A stretch of DNA of 6,848 nt, taken from positions 1 to 6,848 of the forward strand of contig JAHBAO020000078.1 in assembly GCA_018500065.2 (NCBI GenBank). The letters are read 5' to 3'. Both the position numbers and the translations under genes were made by a program. Source of the DNA: Octadecabacter sp. (GTDB lineage: Bacteria; Pseudomonadota; Alphaproteobacteria; Rhodobacterales; Rhodobacteraceae). The notes under the pieces were generated by a model. That model did not search any database. It was not told the origin of the DNA and saw only the letters and a list, made by a program, of their open reading frames with translations. Below are positions 1 through 6,321 of the stretch, in pieces (position 1 is the stretch's first letter; each line of letters begins with the position of its first letter).

Positions 1-23
1 CCCCGCATAGCCAACATAAAACA

Positions 24-51
24 AAAGGGCCACCTCATAGGGTGGCCCTTT
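24..51 (-). terminator. Rho-independent terminator of the dctPQM operon, possibly bidirectional
   Basis: A perfect 11-bp inverted repeat pairs AAAGGGCCACC (24-34) with GGTGGCCCTTT (41-51) around a 6-nt loop. Read on the minus strand, the stem ends in TTTTGTTTTA, a good U-tract for transcripts arriving from dctM, whose stop codon is 26 bases before the stem. On the plus strand the stem is followed by TTTATTTCGTTCTTT, so it may also stop a convergent transcript from the left. Any such neighbour lies outside the window. Confidence 0.9.
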
Positions 52-76
52 ATTTCGTTCTTTAGCCGCAGCAAAC

Positions 77-1390
77 CTACCCGGCCAAGTTTGGTAACCA
101 TGTGGCTATGCCGGGGAATACGATAATCAGTGCAATACCCAGAATGAACAGGGCCACAAAGGGCCATGTGGCCCTATACACATCGCTGATGCTCATTTCC
201 GGCACCACTGCTTTGAACGCGAACAACGTGTAACCGAATGGCGGTGTGATCGCACCAAGCGTGATGTTCACAAGGAACAACAACCAAAACCAGACCGGAT
301 CAAATTCCAGCGCGGTGACTACCGGCTGATAGATCGGGATCGTCAGCAAGATCACCGCAATCGTGTCGATGAACATACACAGCACAAACGGCACCGCCAG
401 CATGATGATCAGCATCACAACCGGTGAGTATCCAAGGTTCGCAACCAAATTGACCAACTGGCTTGTCGCACCTGTAAAGGCCAATAGCTGCGTGAACATC
501 TTGGACATTGCCATGATCACAAGGATCATTGCCGAAACCGTGATGGCGGCCATCAAGGATTTCCAAATCATATCCAACGACAGTTTCCGATAAATGGCCG
601 CCGTGATGAGCGATCCAACAACCCCTGTCGCCGCAGATTCAGACGGTGTCGCGATACCCAGCATGATGAACCCCATGACTGAAAACATAACGATTAGGAA
701 CGGAAGCGTCCGAACAATCGCCATGACCTTTTCCATGCTTGTGACTTCAGCGCGCTCACCCGTGACGTTCGCCGGGGCAAGGTTTGAATTCAACGCGATG
801 CGCACAAAAACATAGACCAGAAAGATGCCGCCAATCAAAAGCCCGGGTATAACGCCGGCGATCAGCAGTTTGGCGATGGACACATCAGCAAGTGAGCCGA
901 CGATAATGGCCAGCAGGCTGGGCGGAATGATGGGCGCAAGACTGGCACCGCCAATAATCAATCCGGCAGCGATCCCACGGTCGTATCCGCGTTTTTGCAT
1001 ACCGGGCATGATGGCGCGGCCCAACATGGCGGCAACGGCCATGGCAACACCAGACAGCGCACCGAATACAGCCGATAAAACGACGACCAAGACGTATTGG
1101 CGTCCTTTGACCTTTCCGACCAGCTTGTCGATTGAATCAAACAGCACGTCCATCGTGCCGGATCGGAACAAAAGCTCGCCCATCAGAATGAACAGTGGGA
1201 TCGACGCAAGCGAGGTCGTAGATGCCGTGTCCAGAATAGAGTTGGCAAACATCGGGAATCCAGCAGGTCCGATGATAAAGTAGACCCCAATCAGGATAGC
1301 GCCGAGAAACGCCAGAAAGATTGGTGCGCCAGACAAGAACAGCGCAAAGAGGATCGCGATCCCCGCAATAAGTGTAGTGTACCATTCCAT
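77..1390 (-). CDS. dctM: TRAP transporter large membrane subunit (DctM family)
   Basis: This is the ion-coupled transport subunit of a tripartite ATP-independent periplasmic (TRAP) transporter. It sits in the inner membrane and, with DctQ, takes up the solute delivered by DctP, usually using a sodium gradient (family knowledge). The 437 residues match the usual length of about 425-440, and nearly all of the protein is hydrophobic helix. Family motifs seen are ASIPLFILMGE (62-72), APIIPPS (152-158), GIATPSESAA (245-254), an Asp at 342 in the segment MFIDTIAVILLTIPI, and ITPPFGYTLF (381-390) near the C-terminus. The ATG shares its A with the TAA stop of dctQ (TAATG), which points to translational coupling. 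GGAG about 12 bases upstream is a weak ribosome site. The TAG stop is followed by a terminator. The substrate cannot be read from this subunit. Confidence 0.95.
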   Translation of the reverse strand: MEWYTTLIAGIAILFALFLSGAPIFLAFLGAILIGVYFIIGPAGFPMFANSILDTASTTSLASIPLFILMGELLFRSGTMDVLFDSIDKLVGKVKGRQYVLVVVLSAVFGALSGVAMAVAAMLGRAIMPGMQKRGYDRGIAAGLIIGGASLAPIIPPSLLAIIVGSLADVSIAKLLIAGVIPGLLIGGIFLVYVFVRIALNSNLAPANVTGERAEVTSMEKVMAIVRTLPFLIVMFSVMGFIMLGIATPSESAATGVVGSLITAAIYRKLSLDMIWKSLMAAITVSAMILVIMAMSKMFTQLLAFTGATSQLVNLVANLGYSPVVMLIIMLAVPFVLCMFIDTIAVILLTIPIYQPVVTALEFDPVWFWLLFLVNITLGAITPPFGYTLFAFKAVVPEMSISDVYRATWPFVALFILGIALIIVFPGIATWLPNLAG

Positions 1391-1908
1391 TAGCCGGCGA
1401 ACTCCGCTGCTGATCCGTCGACACGGTTTTTAGATGAAAGATAAAGCAGCATGTAACATGCGCTGATGGCCAAGCCGAAGGTGATGAACGACGACACCCA
1501 CCACTGTGGAATAGGCACAATGGCAAGGGTATCAATCCCGCGGGTGTATTGGCGGATGTTCTCTTGCAAGCTTACCCAGGCCGCAAAGCCAAGGCCCGCA
1601 AACCCCAAAAGGCTAATAACAATATGGGCAAAATTTGCCACTGGCTTTGGAGCGATATCGACAAGGATCGTCACGGCAACATGGGCCCTGTCCTTGGTCA
1701 CACGGGGCAAAGCCAAAAAGATGGTAACGCAAAGCGCATAAGACACGTAATCGCTGGCCCAGGCTGTGGGTGAATCGAAGACATATCGGGTGATCACTTC
1801 GTAAACGTAAGAACAGACAATCGATGCAAGCCCAATCGCGGCCAGAACGGCGGCACCATTGGTAATTGTGTCGAGTACTTTTTTGAAAGCCGCAGTGACG
1901 TTAGTCAT
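1390..1908 (-). CDS. dctQ: TRAP transporter small membrane subunit (DctQ family)
   Basis: This is the four-helix small subunit that forms the membrane complex with DctM and helps dock the binding protein. At 172 residues it has normal family length. Predicted membrane segments are roughly 18-38, 53-69, 91-113 and 137-157. The DctQ signature is visible as RYVFDSPTAW (41-50) followed by D53, where many relatives carry Glu, and then KDRAHVAVTILVD (72-84), the equivalent of the conserved H-x-x-V-D stretch after helix 2. IPQWW (133-137) precedes the last helix, as in relatives. The ATG is preceded by GGGG about 8 bases upstream. A 93-base gap with a stem-loop separates it from dctP, and its stop overlaps the dctM start by one base. 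Confidence 0.92.
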   Translation of the reverse strand: MTNVTAAFKKVLDTITNGAAVLAAIGLASIVCSYVYEVITRYVFDSPTAWASDYVSYALCVTIFLALPRVTKDRAHVAVTILVDIAPKPVANFAHIVISLLGFAGLGFAAWVSLQENIRQYTRGIDTLAIVPIPQWWVSSFITFGLAISACYMLLYLSSKNRVDGSAAEFAG

Positions 1909-1959
1909 AGAACTACCCCGCTTTGTTCGGCGTGTTTCTGAATTTCTTGGGGAGAGATA

Positions 1960-1987
1960 GGCCCGGCAATCTGGTCACCGCCGGGCC
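1960..1987 (-). promoter_or_regulatory. Intercistronic stem-loop between dctP and dctQ
   Basis: GGCCCGGC (1960-1967) pairs perfectly with GCCGGGCC (1980-1987) around a 12-nt loop, 14 bases after the dctP stop codon. Read on the minus strand, the stem is followed by TATCTCTCCCCAAG, which has no U-tract, so a full intrinsic terminator is unlikely. Binding-protein genes are commonly needed in excess over their membrane partners. A 3' stem-loop that blocks exonucleases or causes partial termination is the usual explanation. That role is inferred here; the dyad itself is seen. Confidence 0.7.
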
Positions 1988-2001
1988 CGACTTAAGCTCT
2001 C

Positions 2002-2976
2002 TTACATGCCTTGTTCGGCAACAAAGTCGCGGAAGGCTTCGCCATCTGCACCAGAAGCTTCAATCGCAACTTCCATAGCGCGCTCAGCGAACAATGCATT
2101 TGCTTCATCGACAGTGTAACCAATCGACGTTGTTTGTGCTCCGGCTTCAACCATGGCAGCTGTTTCTTCTACAAGCAGCGCATCGAAGACACCGATGGAG
2201 TCACGCTCCAACTGGTAACCAGCTTCAAGCATAAGTGTCTGGGTTTCTTCATCCAAACCGTTCCAGCGATCCAGGTCCATCATGATCAGGTAAGACACTG
2301 TACCAAAAGCTGGTTCAGCAAGATATGGTGCCACTTCGTGGAACTTAAAGCCCACAGCACCAACAGTTGGCCAGACCAACCCGTCAATCACACCCTTTTC
2401 AGCAGCAGAGTACAGCTCGCCGAATGGAACAACGACAGCCGTTCCGCCCAAAGAGCCAACGATTGTGTTGTAAGATGGAAGTGCACGGATTTTCATGCCA
2501 TCAAGTTGCGCAGTCGCATCCATAGGCTCACGCAGGAAGAACCGGAAACCAGTCGTCGCTGTTGGAATAGACAAGACTTTCAGGCCCTGAGTTTCCTGAT
2601 AGTGCGCATCGACCCAATCCCAGATGCCTGTGTCGCGACGTGCATCAATGTCGCCGCCAACAGCGTCAATCGCAGCACCAATGCCGGTTTCGCCAGTGTG
2701 GTACAGACCGTGCGTATAGATGATGTCAAATACGCCTGCTGCGACGGGCTGCAACTGGCTGCCAGCTGGCACAACTTCTGGGCCGCTTGGTGTGATCGTG
2801 ATGTCTCCTCCAGACATTTCGCTCACCAGATCAATATAGCCATACGCCATGTTTGCTGTGCCGGAATGGTTACCGCCCCAAGCTGTCAGCATCCGCATGT
2901 CTTCTGCTGCGACCAATGACGCAGACGCAACAAGCCCGACGGCCGCCGCTACGATGGTTTTTGAAAATGATGTCAT
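2002..2976 (-). CDS. dctP: TRAP transporter periplasmic solute-binding protein (DctP family)
   Basis: This periplasmic receptor binds an organic acid or similar small solute and hands it to DctQM. It has 324 residues, normal for the family. Residues 1 to about 24 form a Sec signal peptide: Lys6, a hydrophobic core, and likely cleavage after SLVAA before EDMRML. The family core is visible: FRFFLRE (144-150), GMKIRALPS (160-168) with R164 at the position of the conserved Arg that usually contacts a substrate carboxylate, VPFGELYSAAEKGVIDG (183-199), and W202. The ATG at 2974-2976 is supported by a good Shine-Dalgarno, AGGGAG, 9 bases upstream (minus strand, 2986-2991). It is the first gene of the operon, with a promoter at 3061-3089. 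The substrate is unknown. Nearness to beta-ketoadipate genes makes a carboxylic acid tempting, but they are in a separate transcription unit. Confidence 0.93.
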   Translation of the reverse strand: MTSFSKTIVAAAVGLVASASLVAAEDMRMLTAWGGNHSGTANMAYGYIDLVSEMSGGDITITPSGPEVVPAGSQLQPVAAGVFDIIYTHGLYHTGETGIGAAIDAVGGDIDARRDTGIWDWVDAHYQETQGLKVLSIPTATTGFRFFLREPMDATAQLDGMKIRALPSYNTIVGSLGGTAVVVPFGELYSAAEKGVIDGLVWPTVGAVGFKFHEVAPYLAEPAFGTVSYLIMMDLDRWNGLDEETQTLMLEAGYQLERDSIGVFDALLVEETAAMVEAGAQTTSIGYTVDEANALFAERAMEVAIEASGADGEAFRDFVAEQGM

Positions 2977-3033
2977 ATTCTTCTTCTCCCTAGTTGATTT
3001 ATCTTAGTAACCTACGCGTATCCGGACGAGGTT

Positions 3034-3056
3034 TTGCAATCTCCACTATCTTGCAA
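3034..3056. promoter_or_regulatory. Candidate operator: paired TTGCAA palindromes at the dctP transcription start
   Basis: Two copies of the self-complementary hexamer TTGCAA lie at 3034-3039 and 3051-3056, 17 bases apart from start to start. The pair covers about +1 to +20 relative to the start site expected from the promoter at 3061-3089, where a repressor would block transcription. The repeat is seen; the operator role is inferred. No regulator gene is present in the window. Just downstream in the leader, a small dyad pairs AACCT (3009-3013) with AGGTT (3029-3033). Confidence 0.4.
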
Positions 3057-3060
3057 GAAA

Positions 3061-3089
3061 ATTATGGAGTATACGCCCTATTATGTCGA
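3061..3089 (-). promoter_or_regulatory. Sigma70-type promoter for dctPQM
   Basis: On the minus strand, TCGACA (3084-3089, 5 of 6 to TTGACA) and CATAAT (3061-3066, 5 of 6 to TATAAT) are separated by exactly 17 bases. Transcription would begin near 3054, leaving a leader of about 78 bases before the dctP ATG. TATACT (minus strand, within the spacer) is another -10-like hexamer but has no matching -35 at the right distance. Confidence 0.6.
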
Positions 3090-3094
3090 TTCAT

Positions 3095-3124
3095 ATTTTC
3101 AGTTGTTTTGAAGGCCCTGAAAAT
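3095..3124. promoter_or_regulatory. Inverted repeat upstream of the dctP promoter
   Basis: ATTTTCAG (3095-3102) and CTGAAAAT (3117-3124) form a perfect 8-bp dyad with 14 bases between the arms. It lies just upstream of the dctP -35 box and about 130 bases before uspA. A third related half-site, AACTGAA, follows at 3134-3140. This is a plausible regulator site in a divergent control region, but the stretch is AT-rich and chance is possible. I found no convincing sigma70 promoter for the plus-strand gene in this interval. Confidence 0.3.
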
Positions 3125-3252
3125 GTTTGGAAAAACTGAACCAACCATTGAAAACCGTGATCTTGAATTCGATTTTCATGCGTTGGCCGTGTTAAATTTC
3201 GTGGGATTCCAGCGCCCCAGTGATCTGGAGATCCCCCTAGAAGGACGGAACC

Positions 3253-3660
3253 ATGTACCAGAATATTCTTCTCCCGATTGCCCCAGGTGACAAAGTCGAT
3301 GGCCACCCTGCATTTATTGCGGCGCGTGCTTTGTTGGCCGAAGGTGGCACCATCACCGTACTCACGGTGCTGGAAGTGACCCCCGGATTTGTGGAACAGT
3401 ATCTTCCCGAAGGCCAAGCCCAGACGCTCTATGCCCAAGAGGCCAAACGGCTTACGGACGAGGTCTCTAAAATTGATGGTGCGACAGCTTTGGTCAAAAA
3501 TGGCCACCCGGCGCGAACAATCTTGGAAGAATCCACGCGGTTGAAAATCGATTGCATCGTCATGTCTTCGCACCGCCCCGGACCGAGTGATTTCTTCATC
3601 GGCTCTACCGCGTCCCGCGTTGTCAGACGCGCACAATGTTCGGTTCATGTCGTGCGTTAA
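3253..3660 (+). CDS. UspA-superfamily universal stress protein, UspF/UspG-like
   Basis: This is a small single-domain cytoplasmic protein of 135 residues with the Usp alpha/beta fold. It opens MYQNILLPIA, then has the ITVLTVLEV strand (34-42), the NGHPARTIL loop (83-91), and a C-terminal DCIVMSSHRPGPSDFFIGS block (100-118) ending CSVHVVR. The SHRPG-x6-GS form recalls the UspF/UspG branch rather than the textbook G-x2-G-x9-G(S/T) ATP motif, so nucleotide binding is uncertain. The ATG has AAGGA 8 bases upstream. The gene is divergent from dctP. Some TRAP systems carry a Usp protein that modulates transport (TeaD with the Halomonas ectoine TRAP TeaABC), so a functional link is possible but not shown. 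The gene is convergent with pcaF, with 28 bases between them. Confidence 0.9.
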   Translation: MYQNILLPIAPGDKVDGHPAFIAARALLAEGGTITVLTVLEVTPGFVEQYLPEGQAQTLYAQEAKRLTDEVSKIDGATALVKNGHPARTILEESTRLKIDCIVMSSHRPGPSDFFIGSTASRVVRRAQCSVHVVR

Positions 3661-3679
3661 CAACACTGTTGGTGATGAG

Positions 3680-3700
3680 CGGGCCACGTTAATTGGCCCG
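3680..3700. terminator. Hairpin between convergent usp and pcaF genes, possible weak bidirectional terminator
   Basis: CGGGCCA (3680-3686) pairs with TGGCCCG (3694-3700) around the 7-nt loop CGTTAAT. The loop contains the pcaF stop codon (TAA on the minus strand, 3689-3691). Neither side has a real U-run: TTCC follows on the plus strand and CTCATC on the minus strand. It could act as an mRNA 3' end or a partial terminator for both genes. No better terminator is visible for either. Confidence 0.5.
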
Positions 3701-4894
3701 TTCCAAAGCGACCGCAATACCTTGCCCCACGCCGATACACATCGTCGCAAGTGCGCGACGACCGCCCGTCAGGCCAAGTTCCAGTGCAGCTGATCCTGTG
3801 ATTCGCGCGCCAGACATCCCCAACGGGTGGCCCAGTGCAATGGCCCCGCCGTTGGGATTGACGCGCGGGTCATCATCCGCAATTCCCAGATCACGTAGTG
3901 TCGCCAGACCTTGGCTTGCAAAGGCTTCGTTCAATTCAATCACGTCGAAATCTGATTGCGTCAGGCCAAGCCTGTGCAACAGTTTCTTGGTCGCAGGCGC
4001 AGGACCGAACCCCATGATGCGGGCAACGCCCATCGTCGCACCGCCCAAAACCCGCGCAATCGGTGTCAGCCCGTGCTTTGCCGCAGCCTCGGCACTCGCA
4101 AGGATCAAGGCAGCCGCCCCATCATTGACGCCACTTGCGTTGCCCGCAGTGATGGTCCCGCCGGGCCGCACAAACCCTTTGAGTTTGGCCAGCGCTTCGG
4201 CAGTTGTCTGTGGGCGCGGATGTTCATCGGCATCAACAACAATCGCGTCACCGCGCCGCTGCGGGATCGTCACTGGGGCGATCTCTTTGGCAAGTCGCCC
4301 GTTGGTCATGGCCACGCCAGCTTTCGCTTGGGACCGCAACGCAAATGCATCCTGATCTTCACGCGAAACCGCAAAATCATCGGCCACGTTTTCAGCCGTC
4401 TCGGGCATGCTATCCACGCCGTATTGCGCCGACATCAACGGGTTAACGAACCGCCAGCCAATTGTGGTGTCAAACACCTCATTCGTACGTGAAAACGCTT
4501 GCGTGGCTTTGGGCATCACAAAGGGTGCGCGCGACATGCTTTCAACGCCGCCAGCAATCATCAAATCCGCTTCGCCTGCTTTGATGGCGCGCGCAGCGGT
4601 GATGATTGCATCCATCCCCGATCCGCACAGGCGGTTCATCGTTGTGCCTGGCACCGTGTCTGGAAAACCTGCCAGCAACAGCGACATACGCGCCACGTTG
4701 CGATTGTCTTCGCCCGCCTGGTTGGCGCAGCCAAAGATCACCTCGTCTATCGCGGCCAGATCAAGGGAAGGATTACGTTCCGCCAGTGCCTTAAGCGGCA
4801 GCGCCCCAAGATCGTCAGGGCGAATAGACGACAGCCCGCCGCCATATCGCCCAATCGGGGTGCGGATATAATCGCAGATAAAGACGTCCGTCAT
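3689..4894 (-). CDS. pcaF: 3-oxoadipyl-CoA thiolase (beta-ketoadipyl-CoA thiolase)
   Basis: This is the last step of the beta-ketoadipate pathway: 3-oxoadipyl-CoA plus CoA gives succinyl-CoA and acetyl-CoA. At 401 residues it has the PcaF/PaaJ length. The nucleophilic Cys is C90 in TMNRLCGSGMDA, the catalytic His is H356 in NGGAIALGHPLGMSG, and the second Cys is C386 in CIGVGQG. Blocks typical of PcaF/PaaJ, more than of acetoacetyl-CoA thiolase, are ICDYIRTPIGRYGG (6-19), GCANQAGEDNRNVARM (55-70) and FDTTIGWRFVNPLM (141-154). The ATG overlaps the pcaJ stop by one base (TGATG), with GGAG 8 bases upstream. One oddity is GVARIMGFGP (289-298), where relatives usually read GV-x-P-x-IMG, so one residue (the Pro) appears missing. 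A general acetyl-CoA acetyltransferase role is the alternative. Confidence 0.92.
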   Translation of the reverse strand: MTDVFICDYIRTPIGRYGGGLSSIRPDDLGALPLKALAERNPSLDLAAIDEVIFGCANQAGEDNRNVARMSLLLAGFPDTVPGTTMNRLCGSGMDAIITAARAIKAGEADLMIAGGVESMSRAPFVMPKATQAFSRTNEVFDTTIGWRFVNPLMSAQYGVDSMPETAENVADDFAVSREDQDAFALRSQAKAGVAMTNGRLAKEIAPVTIPQRRGDAIVVDADEHPRPQTTAEALAKLKGFVRPGGTITAGNASGVNDGAAALILASAEAAAKHGLTPIARVLGGATMGVARIMGFGPAPATKKLLHRLGLTQSDFDVIELNEAFASQGLATLRDLGIADDDPRVNPNGGAIALGHPLGMSGARITGSAALELGLTGGRRALATMCIGVGQGIAVALERAN

Positions 4895-5571
4895 CAGCTC
4901 AGCTCCGGTGGTGTCAACGCGCCAACTTCGCCATCCGTATGAAGCGTGGCCCCGGTGAGCGACTGCAATTCATCAAACGACATTTCGGGCAGTTTTTCGC
5001 GCAGGATGAACCGCCCGCCTTCAATATCGATAACCGCAAGCGAGGTGTAAACTCGCGTGATGCACCCGACGCCGGTCAATGGGAACGTACATTGTTCCAC
5101 CAGCTTGGGCTTGCCGTCTTTCGTGGTGTGATCGGTGATAACAGCAACCCGTTTGGCACCATGAACAAGATCCATCGCGCCGCCTACGGCTGGCACGCCT
5201 TTGGACCCGACGCGCCAATTGGCAAGGTCACCGTTCTGCGCAACCTGGTAAGCGCCAAGCACGGCAAGGTCCAAATGACCGCCACGCACCATCGCAAAGC
5301 TGTCTGCGTGATGAAAGAACGACGCGCCCGGATTTAGGGTGATCGCCTTTTTACCGGCGTTGATCAAATCCCAGTCTTCGTCCCCCTCAGCCGGAGCAGC
5401 ACCAAACCCCAAGACACCGTTTTCAGTGTGATAAGTAATGTGGCGACCCTCGGGTTGAAACTTGGCTACCAGTTCAGGGATGCCAATACCAAGGTTCACA
5501 TAAGCACCGTCTTGGATGTCTTGTGCCGCGCGCCATGCGATCTGCGGGTTTTTGAGTTTATGCCAAGTCAT
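4894..5571 (-). CDS. pcaJ: 3-oxoadipate CoA-transferase subunit B
   Basis: This is the catalytic beta subunit of a family I CoA-transferase that works with PcaI to move CoA from succinyl-CoA to 3-oxoadipate. It has 225 residues, normal for the family. The active-site Glu is E50 in HTENGVLG (48-55), a form of the SENG motif. Other family blocks are VNLGIGIPE (25-33), DLINAGKKAITLNPG (68-82), HHADSFAMVRGGHLD (87-101) and GGAMDL (130-135), all close to PcaJ. The related succinyl-CoA:acetoacetate transferase (ScoB) is the main alternative, since the two families grade into each other. The PcaF-like thiolase next door favours 3-oxoadipate. The start overlaps the pcaI stop as ATGA, with GGGGTGG upstream inside pcaI. 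Its stop overlaps pcaF by one base. Confidence 0.88.
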   Translation of the reverse strand: MTWHKLKNPQIAWRAAQDIQDGAYVNLGIGIPELVAKFQPEGRHITYHTENGVLGFGAAPAEGDEDWDLINAGKKAITLNPGASFFHHADSFAMVRGGHLDLAVLGAYQVAQNGDLANWRVGSKGVPAVGGAMDLVHGAKRVAVITDHTTKDGKPKLVEQCTFPLTGVGCITRVYTSLAVIDIEGGRFILREKLPEMSFDELQSLTGATLHTDGEVGALTPPELS

Positions 5572-6290
5572 GCGTATTCCACCCCTGTTCGCACCAAGAT
5601 TTCTTCTTGCTCTGGGTCAGACACTTCGACGACCCCATCCACAAAAAGCCCGGGTGTGACGACCTGCTCTGGGTCGATTTCGCCGGGGCTTGCGATTTTG
5701 GTCACTTGCGCGATGGTTTTGTCAGCGGCCATGCACATCAACGGGTTAAAGTTTCGCCCCGCCGAGCGATAGGTCAGGTTGCCATGGGTGTCACCAAGCG
5801 CGCCTTTGACAATGGCAAAATCCGCTTTCAGCCAGCGTTCCAGCACATAGGATACACCGTCAAATTCCTGAACCTGCTTACCAGCTGCCAACTCCGTGCC
5901 GTAGCTCGCCGGTGTGAAAAACGCAGGGATACCCGCACCAGCCGCACGAATACGTTCGGCCAAAGTGCCTTGCGGGACCAATTCCAACGCGATCTCTCCG
6001 GCCAAATATTTATCGGTGAACGCGCGTGGATCGGACGAACGCGGGAACGAACAGATCATCTTGGCGACCATGCCCGCGTCAATCATCGCCGCAATGCCAA
6101 TTTTGCCATTGCCCGCGTTGTTGTTAACAACGGTCAAGTTCGCGGGGCTTCCGGTGGCCTTGTAGCGATCAATCAAGGCGTGGATCAGCTCAACCGGGGC
6201 GCCCGATCCGCCAAAACCACCGATCATCAAAACCGCACCATCGGTAATGCCTGAGACCGCAGCCTGTAGAGTTGGAAGTGTCTTATCCAT
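5568..6290 (-). CDS. pcaI: 3-oxoadipate CoA-transferase subunit A
   Basis: This is the alpha, CoA-binding subunit of the CoA-transferase. From the ATG at 6288-6290 it has 240 residues, a normal length, and begins MDKTLPTLQAAVSGITDG as relatives do. An in-frame ATG 63 bases further upstream was rejected because it would overlap the preceding gene and add an atypical Cys-rich leader. CoA-binding GGFGGSGAP lies at 24-32, NNNAGNG at 56-62, CSFPRSSD at 80-87, the family block from ELVPQGTL to IPAFFTP at 103-127, and NLTYRSAGRNFNPLM at 171-185. These agree with PcaI and, somewhat less well, with ScoA. The ribosome site is weak (GGA about 10 bases upstream). Translational coupling is likely, since the upstream aminotransferase stops only 31 bases before. 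Confidence 0.9.
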   Translation of the reverse strand: MDKTLPTLQAAVSGITDGAVLMIGGFGGSGAPVELIHALIDRYKATGSPANLTVVNNNAGNGKIGIAAMIDAGMVAKMICSFPRSSDPRAFTDKYLAGEIALELVPQGTLAERIRAAGAGIPAFFTPASYGTELAAGKQVQEFDGVSYVLERWLKADFAIVKGALGDTHGNLTYRSAGRNFNPLMCMAADKTIAQVTKIASPGEIDPEQVVTPGLFVDGVVEVSDPEQEEILVRTGVEYA

Positions 6291-6321
6291 CGAGAGTTTT
6301 TCCGTTCCTAGCGTTGCGCGA

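Noticed and set aside
2011..2919. Plus-strand open frame of about 300 codons lying fully antisense to dctP
   Set aside because: dctP has a signal peptide, family motifs and a good ribosome site. The antisense translation is rich in Cys, His, Trp and Asn with no recognisable domain, as expected from the reverse of a coding strand.
3222..3233. 12-base palindrome GATCTGGAGATC just before the usp ribosome site
   Set aside because: Arms of 5 bases with a 2-base centre cannot form a good hairpin, and it is likely a chance palindrome. No regulator with this site is suggested by the context.
2994..3290. Open frame of 98 codons on the plus strand across the divergent intergenic region
   Set aside because: It needs a TTG start without a Shine-Dalgarno, overlaps the usp start out of frame, and runs through the dctP promoter. 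The internal ATG at 3123 also lacks a ribosome site.
3091..3750. Minus-strand open frame of about 219 codons opposite the usp gene
   Set aside because: It overlaps a clear Usp protein and the pcaF end, has an Arg/Cys-rich sequence without motifs, and is a shadow frame.
3693..4355. Plus-strand open frame of about 220 codons antisense to pcaF
   Set aside because: It is a Pro/Ala/Ser-rich shadow of the thiolase coding sequence, with no ribosome site or domain.
5607..6254. Plus-strand open frame of about 215 codons antisense to pcaI
   Set aside because: It lies entirely over a well-conserved CoA-transferase subunit and its translation shows no family motif.
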